DNA from: an uncultured Lachnospiraceae bacterium
GTDB lineage: Bacteria; Bacillota; Clostridia; Lachnospirales; Lachnospiraceae
Length of the DNA: 64,000 bases
Direction of reading: 5' to 3'
Assembly: GCA_910579615.1 (NCBI GenBank)
Contig: CAJTUA010000002.1
Location: forward strand, 224,503-288,502
Shown here: in pieces, positions 27,690 through 36,512 of the stretch
Numbering within the stretch: position 1 is the stretch's first letter
How the letters are laid out: the number at the start of each line of letters is the position of its first letter
The notes under the pieces: generated by a model
What the model was told of the DNA's origin: nothing
What the model saw: the letters and a program-made list of their open reading frames with translations, nothing else
Database searches by the model: none
Made by a program: the position numbers and the translations under genes

Positions 27690-30419
27690 ATGAATATAAG
27701 ATACAATATGGTTATTATTAAAGGTGAAATAAAGACACCTGATATAATTTCGTGTATGTATAATCCAGACACGAAAAAGATGGATGTTAAATTTAATAAT
27801 GGAAAAACATATTCATATGCTTATTCAAATGTAGAATGGTTAAAAGACCCTCAGGTTTTGAATCCTAACATGTATCGTATTAGCAGGGACGGACGGGAGT
27901 TCTTTGATATTAGGGCGCTCCATGTATTTGAAGGTAAATATGAGTCTTATTTGCATATTTGTTTTGGTGATGGCAGTGAAAGGGACTATCGCCGGAGTGA
28001 GTTAAATATTGAAGAGTCCTGTCTTACCCAAAGCCAGTCATCAAATGTATTTGAATACATAAAACAAATTGCGGGTTTGAGTGACATTAAGAATAAAGAG
28101 ACTAACGAGAGATTGTTGGCTAAGAGATTTGAAAAGATATCTTTTGTAAGTAATGATGTGGCATTAGCTAAGTATTTAAATCCATCTTCATTGCATGGTG
28201 GAACCAGGGGACGTGAATATACACCAATTTTCCCATTTGGATGTAATAATAGTCAGTACAAGGCTGTAAAAAATGCCATGGAGAATCAAATTAGTGTTAT
28301 ACAGGGTCCGCCCGGAACGGGAAAAACACAGACGATATTAAATATCATTGCCAATATATTAATGCAGGGAAAAACAGTACAAATAGTATCTAATAATAAT
28401 TCGGCAACGGAAAATGTATATGAGAAATTATCTTCTGCAAAATATAATTTGGGTTTTATCGTGGCAGCATTAGGAAGTTCAAAAAATAAGAAGCTATTCG
28501 TTGAGCATCAGGACACAAATTATCCGGATTTTTCGTCATGGAAAATAGAAGAAAATGCAAGTGATTTGCAGAAGAGAATAGCAGAGCAATCCAGTCAGTT
28601 GAAAACTGTTTTTGATAAACAGGAGAAACTGGCATGTTTAAGGCAGGAACTTTCTCAATTAGTTACAGAACAGGAATACTTTAATCAATATGTTGAAGAA
28701 TTAGATGTTAATACGGAAAGCATAAAGTCTAAGAAAAAATTGTCTTCCAGATATTGGATGGCATTGTGGCAGGAAAACCAGTTGACCTTGGAAGAGAAAA
28801 AGGCAATCGGATTTTGGTTTAAGATAAAGGCTTTTTTAAGATATGGAATAACAGATTGGAAATTTTATAAGCAAGATATTTTAAAGATAATTACAACTTT
28901 TCAAGCCATGTATTATCACGCCAGGCAGGTGGAGTTGTCTGCGGAGATTGCAGATATTGAAAAGTATTTAAATAGTGTTAATAAGGATTTGCTTGAGGAT
29001 TTCTGCAATCAGTCAATGATTGTGCTAAGAGATAAATTGGCAAGAAAATATGAAGCTAATAGCAGTAGAAAGATTTTTAGTGAAGATCATTTATGGAAAG
29101 AGCCATACGATGTTTTGGCTGAGTATCCGGTTATATTAAGTACAACGTTTTCATCAAGAAACAGCCTGAATTCAGATGTAGTTTACGATTATCTTATCAT
29201 GGATGAGGCATCACAGGTAGATATTGCGACTGGTGCGTTGGCACTTTCCTGTGCAAGGAATGTTGTTATTGTGGGCGATACCAAGCAGCTTCCTAATGTT
29301 GTTAACGATAATATGAAAGACAAAGCAAAAGTTATATTTGATTCCTTTAATGTGAATGAAGGATATCAGTATACAAAGAGCTTTCTGCAATCTGTTTTGG
29401 ATGTCATGCCAAATGTAACACAGACATTATTACGGGAACATTATAGATGCCACCCTAAAATAATTAATTTCTGCAACCAGAAATTCTATCGTGGGGAGTT
29501 GATTATAATGACTACGGATAAGGGCGAAGAAAATGTTTTATCGGTGGTAAAAACGGTTGCAGGAAATCATGAGCGTAACCATTATAGTCAACGTCAGATA
29601 GATGTTATTAAAAATGAGATTATACCTAAACATGCTTTTAATCCGGAAGAGACTGGAATTATCGCACCGTACAAAAATCAGGCAGAAGCATTGGGCAGGG
29701 AGATAACAGATATTGATGCTGCTACAGTGCATAAGTTCCAAGGCAAGGAAAAAGAGAATATTATTATATCCACTGTAGATGATGAAATATCAGATTTTGC
29801 AGATGACCCATATTTAATCAATGTTGCCGTATCAAGGGCGAAAAAGAAATTGATATTGGTTGTAACCGGAAATGAGCAATCAAAGGAACGAAATATTACG
29901 GATTTAATAGATTACATTCAATATAATAATTTCGAGGTGACAGAGAGTAAAATACATTCTATTTTTGACTATCTTTATAAACAGTATACCAAAGAAAGAA
30001 TGGTGTATTTGCAGAAGCATAAAAAAATATCAGAATATGATTCGGAGAATCTGATGTATTCATTGATAAAGGAAATTATTGCCGATAACAAGTATTCAAG
30101 CTTGGATGTTGTTTGCCATTTTCCGTTGAATATGCTGATCCGAAATCAGGAATTATTAAATGAACGGGAATGTCAGTATATAAGGAATTCGGCGACACAT
30201 TTGGATTTTCTGATTTATAACACAGTTGGTAAAAAGCTCGTGTTGGCGATTGAAGTTGATGGATATGAATACCATAAAAAGGGTACTGTACAGGCTTCAA
30301 GAGATTTGTTAAAAAATCATATAATGGAACTGTATGAAATTCCATTGCTGAGGTTTAAGACAAATGGCAGTGCCGAAAGAGAAAAGATTATAGAAATGTT
30401 GGATAAGTTGGTTGGATAA
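27690..30419 (+). CDS. SF1 (DNA2/NAM7-like) helicase with C-terminal nuclease-like domain
   Basis: 909-residue protein. The N-terminal 180 residues include a KTPD-type domain of unknown role with KFNNGKTYSYAY. The helicase core follows: Walker A GPPGTGKT at residues 206-213, a coiled-coil insertion (about 290-430), MDEASQVD (Walker B), GDTKQLPNVV, LREHYRCHPKIINF and the final motif NVAVSRAKKKL. The last 100 residues contain HLDFLIYN, LAIEVDGYEYH (Glu 855, Asp 857) and PLLRF, the Vsr/PD-(D/E)XK-like nuclease layout. Such fusions occur among anti-phage proteins. Start ATG 27690 follows GAGGAAC; the frame's 5' extension overlaps the phosphatase gene and is not used. Confidence 0.85.
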   Translation: MNIRYNMVIIKGEIKTPDIISCMYNPDTKKMDVKFNNGKTYSYAYSNVEWLKDPQVLNPNMYRISRDGREFFDIRALHVFEGKYESYLHICFGDGSERDYRRSELNIEESCLTQSQSSNVFEYIKQIAGLSDIKNKETNERLLAKRFEKISFVSNDVALAKYLNPSSLHGGTRGREYTPIFPFGCNNSQYKAVKNAMENQISVIQGPPGTGKTQTILNIIANILMQGKTVQIVSNNNSATENVYEKLSSAKYNLGFIVAALGSSKNKKLFVEHQDTNYPDFSSWKIEENASDLQKRIAEQSSQLKTVFDKQEKLACLRQELSQLVTEQEYFNQYVEELDVNTESIKSKKKLSSRYWMALWQENQLTLEEKKAIGFWFKIKAFLRYGITDWKFYKQDILKIITTFQAMYYHARQVELSAEIADIEKYLNSVNKDLLEDFCNQSMIVLRDKLARKYEANSSRKIFSEDHLWKEPYDVLAEYPVILSTTFSSRNSLNSDVVYDYLIMDEASQVDIATGALALSCARNVVIVGDTKQLPNVVNDNMKDKAKVIFDSFNVNEGYQYTKSFLQSVLDVMPNVTQTLLREHYRCHPKIINFCNQKFYRGELIIMTTDKGEENVLSVVKTVAGNHERNHYSQRQIDVIKNEIIPKHAFNPEETGIIAPYKNQAEALGREITDIDAATVHKFQGKEKENIIISTVDDEISDFADDPYLINVAVSRAKKKLILVVTGNEQSKERNITDLIDYIQYNNFEVTESKIHSIFDYLYKQYTKERMVYLQKHKKISEYDSENLMYSLIKEIIADNKYSSLDVVCHFPLNMLIRNQELLNERECQYIRNSATHLDFLIYNTVGKKLVLAIEVDGYEYHKKGTVQASRDLLKNHIMELYEIPLLRFKTNGSAEREKIIEMLDKLVG

Positions 30420-30575
30420 CGAGAAAAAATGAAATGGGAGATGCTATTATAAATATGAATTAAAAGGGACTTCATAAACCTTAAAAACGAGGAAACTCAA
30501 ATAAAAAAATACTTGCAAGTCATACATAGATATGGTATGCTTTGAATGAAATAAAACTGTAATGAGTTTTAGCTT

Positions 30576-30620
30576 TAGGCGGAAGCTCTTGGGATACCGC
30601 AGGCGGGATGGATTTCCGCC
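30576..30620 (+). promoter_or_regulatory. Inverted repeat in the leader of the type II methylase
   Basis: GGCGGAA near 30577 and TTCCGCC near 30615 can pair around a GC-rich loop in an otherwise AT-rich 228-base gap. A weak promoter (TTGCAA with TATGGT/TATGCT) lies about 60 bases upstream. It may be a leader structure or a control site for the methylase. Confidence 0.3.
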
Positions 30621-30647
30621 ATTTCTGATATTTAGAGGAAAATAACA

Positions 30648-32135
30648 ATGCTAAACAAAATTATCGCCCAAACAACTCAATACATTACCGATATGCCAAA
30701 ACAGCAGCGCAAACAATATGGTCAGTTTTTCACCAGTGAAGAGACAGCCCGTTTCATGGCAACGTTGTATACCATTCCGACGGACATGACCAAAATCAGT
30801 CTCCTCGACCCTGGTGCGGGGTCGGGTATACTTTCCTGCGCTTTTCTTGAACATTTGGAACAATTCCCATCCGTTCAGGAAGTTAATTTAACTTGCTACG
30901 AAAACGATAGGAATGTCTTGCCAATATTGCATTCCAACCTTTCGTATTGCCAAGCTCACTCCACAAAAAAACTCACTTTTAACATATTGCCAGACAACTA
31001 TATTTTAAGCCAATCCCTGGACTTTAATCACCTGATAGGCAGTAATCCTAACCCGCAAAAATATGATTTTGTGATTGGTAACCCACCATATATGAAAATC
31101 CCGAAGGACGCGCCAGAAGCAACTTCCATGCCGGAAATCTGTTATGGTGCGCCGAACTTGTATTTCATATTTGCGGCAATGAGCCTTTTTAACTTGAAAG
31201 AAAATGGTGAGATGGTCTATGTTATCCCGCGTTCATGGACATCGGGAGCCTATTTCAAACGTTTCCGCGAGTATTTTCTTACGGAGGGAAAGCTGGAACA
31301 TATTCACCTTTTTGTAAGTCGGAATAAAGTATTTGACAAAGAGAATGTTTTGCAGGAAACAATTATTATTAAAATTAAAAAGGCAAAGAATACGCCAAAT
31401 GAAGTTATAATTACCTCATCAAATTCCAATCTTGATTTTGGCGATGTGACTTCGTTAGCTGTGCCTTATAATTTAGTTGTGTCTGGCTCAGATTATTATG
31501 TATATCTTATGACGAATAAAAATGAGGTTCAGGTTTTGGAAAGGCTGCATAATTTTGAAAAGACCTTGCCGGACCTTGGTCTTAAAATGAAAACAGGTCT
31601 GACGGTTGATTTCCGTAATCGTGAGCTGTTGCGTGATAATGAAGAGGAGGGCGCAATCCCACTTTTTTATTCACAGCATATCAGGCAGGGGATGGTGCGC
31701 TTCCCGGTACAGAGAGAGCATGAATACATCGTTACACAACAAAACGGGCTGATGCAGGAAAATAAAAATTATCTGTTCGTGAAGCGATTTACTGCAAAAG
31801 AGGAATCAAGAAGATTACAATGTGGAATATATTTAGCAAAAGATTATCCACAGTATGCGAAAATAAGTACACAAAATAAAATAAATTTTATTGATGGGTT
31901 AACTACAAAAATATCCGAGTGCTTAGTCTATGGATTGTATGTGCTGTTTAATTCGACATTATATGATGAATACTATCGCATTTTAAACGGTTCTACACAG
32001 GTAAATTCGACAGAGATAAATGCGATGCCAGTCCCTGATTTGGAATGCATTCAGGAAATGGGGCAAAAGCTTATGGGAAGTGGCGATTTATCAGTAGGCA
32101 ATTGCAATAAAATATTGGAGGGATATTGTGGGTAG
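30648..32135 (+). CDS. Type II N6-adenine DNA methyltransferase (BsuBI/PstI partner)
   Basis: 495-residue methyltransferase. SAM motif I is LLDPGAGSGILS near residue 62, and the catalytic motif IV is NPPY at residues 145-148 in VIGNPPYMKI, typical for N6-adenine methylation. QRKQYGQFFTSEETA near residue 20 is the common gamma-class opening. The C-terminal half is the recognition region. It overlaps the endonuclease gene by eight bases. With that partner of the BsuBI/PstI family the expected target is CTGCAG, which is inference from the family. Confidence 0.88.
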   Translation: MLNKIIAQTTQYITDMPKQQRKQYGQFFTSEETARFMATLYTIPTDMTKISLLDPGAGSGILSCAFLEHLEQFPSVQEVNLTCYENDRNVLPILHSNLSYCQAHSTKKLTFNILPDNYILSQSLDFNHLIGSNPNPQKYDFVIGNPPYMKIPKDAPEATSMPEICYGAPNLYFIFAAMSLFNLKENGEMVYVIPRSWTSGAYFKRFREYFLTEGKLEHIHLFVSRNKVFDKENVLQETIIIKIKKAKNTPNEVIITSSNSNLDFGDVTSLAVPYNLVVSGSDYYVYLMTNKNEVQVLERLHNFEKTLPDLGLKMKTGLTVDFRNRELLRDNEEEGAIPLFYSQHIRQGMVRFPVQREHEYIVTQQNGLMQENKNYLFVKRFTAKEESRRLQCGIYLAKDYPQYAKISTQNKINFIDGLTTKISECLVYGLYVLFNSTLYDEYYRILNGSTQVNSTEINAMPVPDLECIQEMGQKLMGSGDLSVGNCNKILEGYCG

Positions 32136-33045
32136 AATAGAAGAAGCAAGGGCTTTTTTGAAAAGAATCGGGATGCCGAAAGAGCAGCATTCGGATTTGT
32201 GTTGTTATGCACTGTTGGCAATGGCGGGAATGAAACCAGATATGGTTTGGGTTGAAGCGACAAATGATTGGATTCGGATTCATGATATAATACAGTTTAC
32301 GAACCAATATTATGGAGCATCATATGCTGAGAATAGCAGGGAAACTTTTCGGAAACAGGCGCTCCATAAGTTCCGAACTGCCGCATTGGCAGAAGATAAT
32401 GGTATGCCGACGAATAGCCCTAATTATAGATACCGTTTGACGGAAGAAGCTACACAGTTAATAAAGACGATACAATCAGCAGATTGGGAAAGGGCGTTGG
32501 GCTGTTTTTTACAATATCATGAAAGATTAATTGATATTTACGAATCCAAGAAAAAAATGACAATGATGCCAGTGAAAATAAATTCCCAAACACTTCATTT
32601 TTCTGTTGGGAAGCATAATGAATTGCAGAAAGCAATCATTGAAGAATTTGCCCCGAGATACGCACCAAATTCAGAATGTTTATATGTAGGGGATACAATA
32701 AAAAAGGATTTAGTTAAAGATGTAGAGAAGTTGAAAGAATTGGGATTTGAAATTACACTTCATGATAAGATGCCCGATGTGGTATTATACTGTGAAGATA
32801 GAAATTGGATATATTTTGTTGAGTCCGTAACTTCTGTAGGACCAATGAATCCGAAACGAATATTGGAAATAAACGAAATGACAGAAAATGTGACAGCCGG
32901 AAAAATTTTTGTGACTGCGTTTTTGGATTTTAAGACATATAAACGCTTCTCGCAGGAATTGGCATGGGAAACGGAGGTTTGGATTGCGGAAATGCCAGAG
33001 CATATGATCCATTTGGATGGAGATAGGTTTTTGGAACCTAGATGA
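32128..33045 (+). CDS. Type II restriction endonuclease, BsuBI/PstI family
   Basis: 305-residue endonuclease matching the BsuBI/PstI family. The N-terminal domain has LCCYALLAMAGMKPDMVW, and the catalytic C-terminal domain shows ECLYVGDTIKKDL, DKMPDVVLY, NWIYFVESVTSVGPM and the conserved ending MIHLDGDRFLEPR; the Asp/Glu/Lys positions fit a PD-(D/E)XK nuclease. Start GTG 32128 is supported by GGAGGG six bases upstream and overlaps the methylase stop, so endonuclease translation follows methylase translation. Members cut CTGCAG. No damage visible. Confidence 0.9.
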   Translation: MGRIEEARAFLKRIGMPKEQHSDLCCYALLAMAGMKPDMVWVEATNDWIRIHDIIQFTNQYYGASYAENSRETFRKQALHKFRTAALAEDNGMPTNSPNYRYRLTEEATQLIKTIQSADWERALGCFLQYHERLIDIYESKKKMTMMPVKINSQTLHFSVGKHNELQKAIIEEFAPRYAPNSECLYVGDTIKKDLVKDVEKLKELGFEITLHDKMPDVVLYCEDRNWIYFVESVTSVGPMNPKRILEINEMTENVTAGKIFVTAFLDFKTYKRFSQELAWETEVWIAEMPEHMIHLDGDRFLEPR

Positions 33046-33083
33046 CGGATAATTATGGTAGCAGGCTTATAAAACATATAGTA

Positions 33084-33109
33084 GAGGGCATCAGATGCCT
33101 TTGCCTTTA
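33084..33109 (+). terminator. Weak terminator after the type II restriction pair
   Basis: GGCA(TCAGA)TGCC hairpin followed by TTTGCCTTT, 40 bases after the endonuclease stop. The stem is short. Confidence 0.3.
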
Positions 33110-33134
33110 TAAACATAAAGGAGAGTGATATTCC

Positions 33135-34088
33135 ATGAAATACCAACAAGCAATATCCAACGATATCATCAACATCCATACACTTGTTCAGGAAACCATC
33201 CGCACCGTCTATCCGAAATACTACCCGGAAGAAATCGTTGATTTTTTTTCCGAGCTCCACACCTTGGACAAAATAAAACAGGATGTTGACAACCACGCCG
33301 TTATAATATTTTATGACAAAGAAAAGCTTGTCGGAACGGGGTCTTACCATAAAAATCATATTACCAGAGTTTTTGTATCGCCACAATGCCAAAACAAAGG
33401 CTATGGCACTTATATTATGAAACAGTTAGAAGCTCAAATATTTAAGCAATACAATGAAGTATATTTGGATGCTTCTTTACCTGCTGTACTGTTTTATGAG
33501 AGAAGGGGATATGAAACCATCCGCCATGAAACTTGTAGTTGCCGGAACGGGGTTGTTTTGGTTTATGGTGTTATGAGAAAGAGAATTCATAATTTTACCT
33601 TCCGCAGCATCTTCCCCGAAGAAGCCGCCCAGGCGGCAGCGATTGAGCAGATTTGCTTTCCGCCCAACGAAGCCTGTTCCGAGAAAATGATGAAGGAAAG
33701 AATCACTGTTGCACCGGATTTATTTCTCGTTGCCATCGACCAGGAAACTGGAAAAATTGCCGGATTTTTAAACGGATTGTCCACAAAAGAATGCATTTTC
33801 CGGGACGAGTTCTTTACAGATGCCACGCTGTACGACCCGGAAGGGGAAAATATCATGCTCCTTGGTCTGGATGTACTGCCGGAATACCGGGGGCAGGGTC
33901 TGGCAAAAGAAATCGTGTTCTGGTATTGCCAAAGGGAGAGGGAAAAAGGAAGAAAACAGCTCCTTTTGACATGTCTGGAATCAAAAGTAAAAATGTACGA
34001 AAAAATGGGATTCCATAACCATGGAATTGCAAATTCTTCCTGGGGTGGGGAACAGTGGTATGAAATGGGCTATACGCTGAATTATTAA
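33135..34088 (+). CDS. Tandem GNAT acetyltransferase (two fused domains)
   Basis: 317 residues holding two acetyltransferase domains. Domain 1 (about 1-155) has ITRVFVSPQCQNKGYGTYIMKQ-type acetyl-CoA motif and ends LFYERRGYETI. Domain 2 (about 160-317) starts FRSIFPEEAAQAAAIEQICF, has LGLDVLPEYRGQGLAKEIVF and ends MYEKMGFHNHG, like arylalkylamine acetyltransferase-type GNATs. Both acetyl-CoA loops look intact. Two separate genes are usual; the fusion is in one clean frame behind AAAGGAGAG. Substrates unknown. Confidence 0.87.
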   Translation: MKYQQAISNDIINIHTLVQETIRTVYPKYYPEEIVDFFSELHTLDKIKQDVDNHAVIIFYDKEKLVGTGSYHKNHITRVFVSPQCQNKGYGTYIMKQLEAQIFKQYNEVYLDASLPAVLFYERRGYETIRHETCSCRNGVVLVYGVMRKRIHNFTFRSIFPEEAAQAAAIEQICFPPNEACSEKMMKERITVAPDLFLVAIDQETGKIAGFLNGLSTKECIFRDEFFTDATLYDPEGENIMLLGLDVLPEYRGQGLAKEIVFWYCQREREKGRKQLLLTCLESKVKMYEKMGFHNHGIANSSWGGEQWYEMGYTLNY

Positions 34089-34185
34089 AATTATAAATAA
34101 CCCTTTGGACAAGTCATCTGCGAAGCTATAAATTATTTTCAGATAACAACGATTAAGATATTTGAAATGCAAGGAGAAAAAAATA

Positions 34186-34809
34186 ATGGCAAATTCAAAA
34201 TTAAAAAAGCTAATCCCTGACTTGATGGAGAAACGATTCAACGCGAACAATCCACTGTGCACAAAAGATACATATGAAAAACAGGACATGGATTATGAGG
34301 GCGGTGATGACCGTCTTCGGTGCGGCATCGGGGAATCCCTTTTTCGGGAAGGAAAGATTGCAGAGGCATACGAATACTATGAAAAATGGTTGGAAAAAGA
34401 ACCGAAAAATATAATTGGGATTGATAGTTTTAGCGGAATTCTTTTGGAAAATAAGGACGCTGAGAAAGCGTACCGCATGGTAAAAAAAGTGATATGGCGC
34501 GCTTCATGCGATAAGGAGAACGAGATTTTATTTATACGTGCGAGGCAGCTTGCTGATTATCTCGGTATAAAGGGTGAGAGCCAATGGTATCAGAAGCAGT
34601 TGGACGAATTTCGGGGAGTTATCAGGGAATGGGAGTATAACGAAGATGCAATGCTTGATGAGTGGTTTGATTCCATTTGTGATGAAATGCTTTTGGAGGG
34701 ACTTGGAACGAAAAATACGGTTCCAAAAGCACAGGAAAAGAAGACATACCCGAATGACCCTTGTCCATGTGGCAGTGGGAAGAAGTATAAGAAATGCTGC
34801 GGGAAATGA
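34186..34809 (+). CDS. SEC-C motif protein with TPR-like helices
   Basis: 207 residues. The C-terminus is a clear SEC-C zinc-binding motif, YPNDPCPCGSGKKYKKCCGK, which in SecA and many other proteins binds zinc and partners. The middle has TPR-like helices (ESLFREGKIAEAYEYYEKWL, then FSGILLENKDAEKAYRMV). The start is ATG 34186 after AAGGAG; the in-frame TTG at 34162 lies before the ribosome binding site. Function beyond protein binding is not predictable. Confidence 0.87.
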   Translation: MANSKLKKLIPDLMEKRFNANNPLCTKDTYEKQDMDYEGGDDRLRCGIGESLFREGKIAEAYEYYEKWLEKEPKNIIGIDSFSGILLENKDAEKAYRMVKKVIWRASCDKENEILFIRARQLADYLGIKGESQWYQKQLDEFRGVIREWEYNEDAMLDEWFDSICDEMLLEGLGTKNTVPKAQEKKTYPNDPCPCGSGKKYKKCCGK

Positions 34810-34896
34810 AGATTTTTGTTTTGGCGGCATATTGGAAAAAACATATGGAATATAAAACAGGAAAACCGAAATTTTTAACAAGGAGGCAACAAAGAT

Positions 34897-35742
34897 ATGA
34901 GCAGGGACGGAAATGTTACTGTATTTTTAGACACTGCTGAATTATGCAAAAACAACCCAAAGCTTAACGCATCGCTTAAAAAATCAACCGCGGGTCAGAA
35001 GCTTTTCTTAGAGCCTGACATTCTGCCGGAAATCTCCCTCACCCGCTACACTACCCCTGCGAAGCTTACCGTTTCGAAAAAACGGACGTTCGAGGCGGCA
35101 TCCAATTACCGTGGCATGAAAACCGCAGTCCACAATTTTGCATCCGCCTCCAATCCGGGCGGCGGCGTAGAACGGGGGGCAAACGCGCAGGAGGAATGCC
35201 TGTGCCGCTGTTCCGGTCTGTATTTTTGTCTGAATACCCCGGCGATGTGGGACGGTTTTTATACCCCGCACCGAAATGCGCGCGACCCGCTCCACAATGA
35301 CGATATCATCTATACGCCGGGGATTACCGTATTTAAAACGGATACCGCAAAACCGGAGCTTATGCCGGAAGAGGATTGGTATGACGTAAATGTTATTACC
35401 TGCGCCGCGCCGAATTTGCGGGCGAATCCTGGCAACCAGTATAATTCCGGGGACGGGGCTAAGGCGGCGGCCATAAGCGATTCGGATTTGCTGCGCATAC
35501 ACGAAAAACGTCTGCGCAGAATCCTTGACGTAGCTGTCCTTGGGGGCAATGAAGTCGTCATCCTTGGGGCATTCGGCTGTGGGGCGTTTTTGAACAATCC
35601 GGAAGTGGTGGCACAGGCGGCAAAGAATGTGCTTGCGGATTATTTGCACGCTTTTTTGGCGATAGAGTACGCGGTTTATTGCAGTTCGAGGGATGAGAGG
35701 AATTATAAGATTTTTGAGAGGGTATTGGAAGCTTTGCGTTAA
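34897..35742 (+). CDS. TIGR02452 family protein (microbial PARG-like macrodomain)
   Basis: 281 residues matching the TIGR02452/DUF2263 family, related to bacterial-type poly(ADP-ribose) glycohydrolase. The signature is visible: VHNFASASNPGGGVERGANAQ (substrate loop), QEECLCRCSGLY with the glutamate pair used in PARG-type catalysis, and VILGAFGCGAFLNNP of the macrodomain core. Expected activity is on ADP-ribose conjugates; not shown by sequence alone. Preceded by AAGGAGG and ended by a strong bidirectional terminator. Confidence 0.9.
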   Translation: MSRDGNVTVFLDTAELCKNNPKLNASLKKSTAGQKLFLEPDILPEISLTRYTTPAKLTVSKKRTFEAASNYRGMKTAVHNFASASNPGGGVERGANAQEECLCRCSGLYFCLNTPAMWDGFYTPHRNARDPLHNDDIIYTPGITVFKTDTAKPELMPEEDWYDVNVITCAAPNLRANPGNQYNSGDGAKAAAISDSDLLRIHEKRLRRILDVAVLGGNEVVILGAFGCGAFLNNPEVVAQAAKNVLADYLHAFLAIEYAVYCSSRDERNYKIFERVLEALR

Positions 35743-35769
35743 TGGAGGAATACTACCGAAAAAACGCTC

Positions 35770-35796
35770 ACAGGGGGCAGAGCTGCCCCCTGTTTT
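35770..35796. terminator. Bidirectional terminator
   Basis: ACAGGGGGCAG and CTGCCCCCTGT form an 11-bp stem. A TTTT run follows on the + strand and, on the other strand, GTTTTTTCG follows after a few bases. It sits between the convergent TIGR02452 and PEBP genes. Confidence 0.85.
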
Positions 35797-36272
35797 CATC
35801 CGGTCATCTTTCCGGTTACGCTCCCCTTTTGCATAATATATCCTTCTGCTTTCCGTAAAAATCTCCGTTTTCCGGCACAAACTCCCAACTTAAGTTCACG
35901 GTCAAGTGCATAGAGCGTAAAGCGATATAAATGTGTTTTCCCCTTCGGTGGTTTCGGCCCGGCATAGCGGTGAAAACCGTATCCAATCCCCTGCGCCGCA
36001 TTTTTGCGCGAAGGAACAATCCTGCCTGCAGGAATTCCTTTTTCAATCCGCGCTGCAGCGGGAATATTCCATATGACCCAATGCGTAAATCCCCTGATTG
36101 GATGGCTCAGGTCCTCTAGTGTAATGGCGAGGGTTTTTGCCTTTGGGGATAAATTTTTAATCAGGAATTCCGGGGAAATATCCGTTCCGCGCCCGGTATG
36201 TTCCATGAAAAACTCGCCGTTGTCCCCGATTCCGGGGCATTCGATTTGAAGCTCTAATATATCTTTTTCCAT
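35796..36272 (-). CDS. YbhB/YbcL family Raf-kinase-inhibitor-like (PEBP) protein
   Basis: 158-residue phosphatidylethanolamine-binding-protein fold. Family signatures: GTDISPEFLIKNLSPKAKTLAI near residue 30, LSHPIRGFTHWVIWNIPA near residue 60 and GFHRYAGPKPPKGKTHLYRF near residue 100, which form the anion-binding pocket. Start ATG at 36272 is preceded by AGGAG; a longer frame to 36431 has no ribosome binding site. Bacterial members have no settled role. Divergent from the nucleotidyltransferase gene. Confidence 0.9.
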   Translation of the reverse strand: MEKDILELQIECPGIGDNGEFFMEHTGRGTDISPEFLIKNLSPKAKTLAITLEDLSHPIRGFTHWVIWNIPAAARIEKGIPAGRIVPSRKNAAQGIGYGFHRYAGPKPPKGKTHLYRFTLYALDRELKLGVCAGKRRFLRKAEGYIMQKGSVTGKMTG

Positions 36273-36412
36273 GTTTGTTCTCCTGTCTTTGCGCCTGCTT
36301 CCGAAATCTGCATTTCGCGGGTTTTTAGCGCTATAGCCCAATCGTAACATAAAATTCATGGCGTGACAACAAAAACTTATCCAAGCGTTAACTCTTTGCT
36401 CTGAATTTACTC

Positions 36413-36441
36413 TTGGCAATTCCGCCTGCATATGCTAAAAT
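36413..36441 (+). promoter_or_regulatory. Promoter of the COG3541 gene
   Basis: TTGGCA and TAAAAT with a 17-base spacer, about 70 bases upstream of the nucleotidyltransferase start. Confidence 0.6.
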
Positions 36442-36512
36442 AAATTTCGCAAAGATAAAAACACGGCGCAGGCATCCGTTCTTTCTTCATCACAATCAAA
36501 AAGGAGCTGACT

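Noticed and set aside
10700..34900. Integrase and attachment-site repeat for the island
   Set aside because: No tyrosine or serine recombinase motif was seen, and no repeat of the guaA 3' end was found by eye near the right edge.
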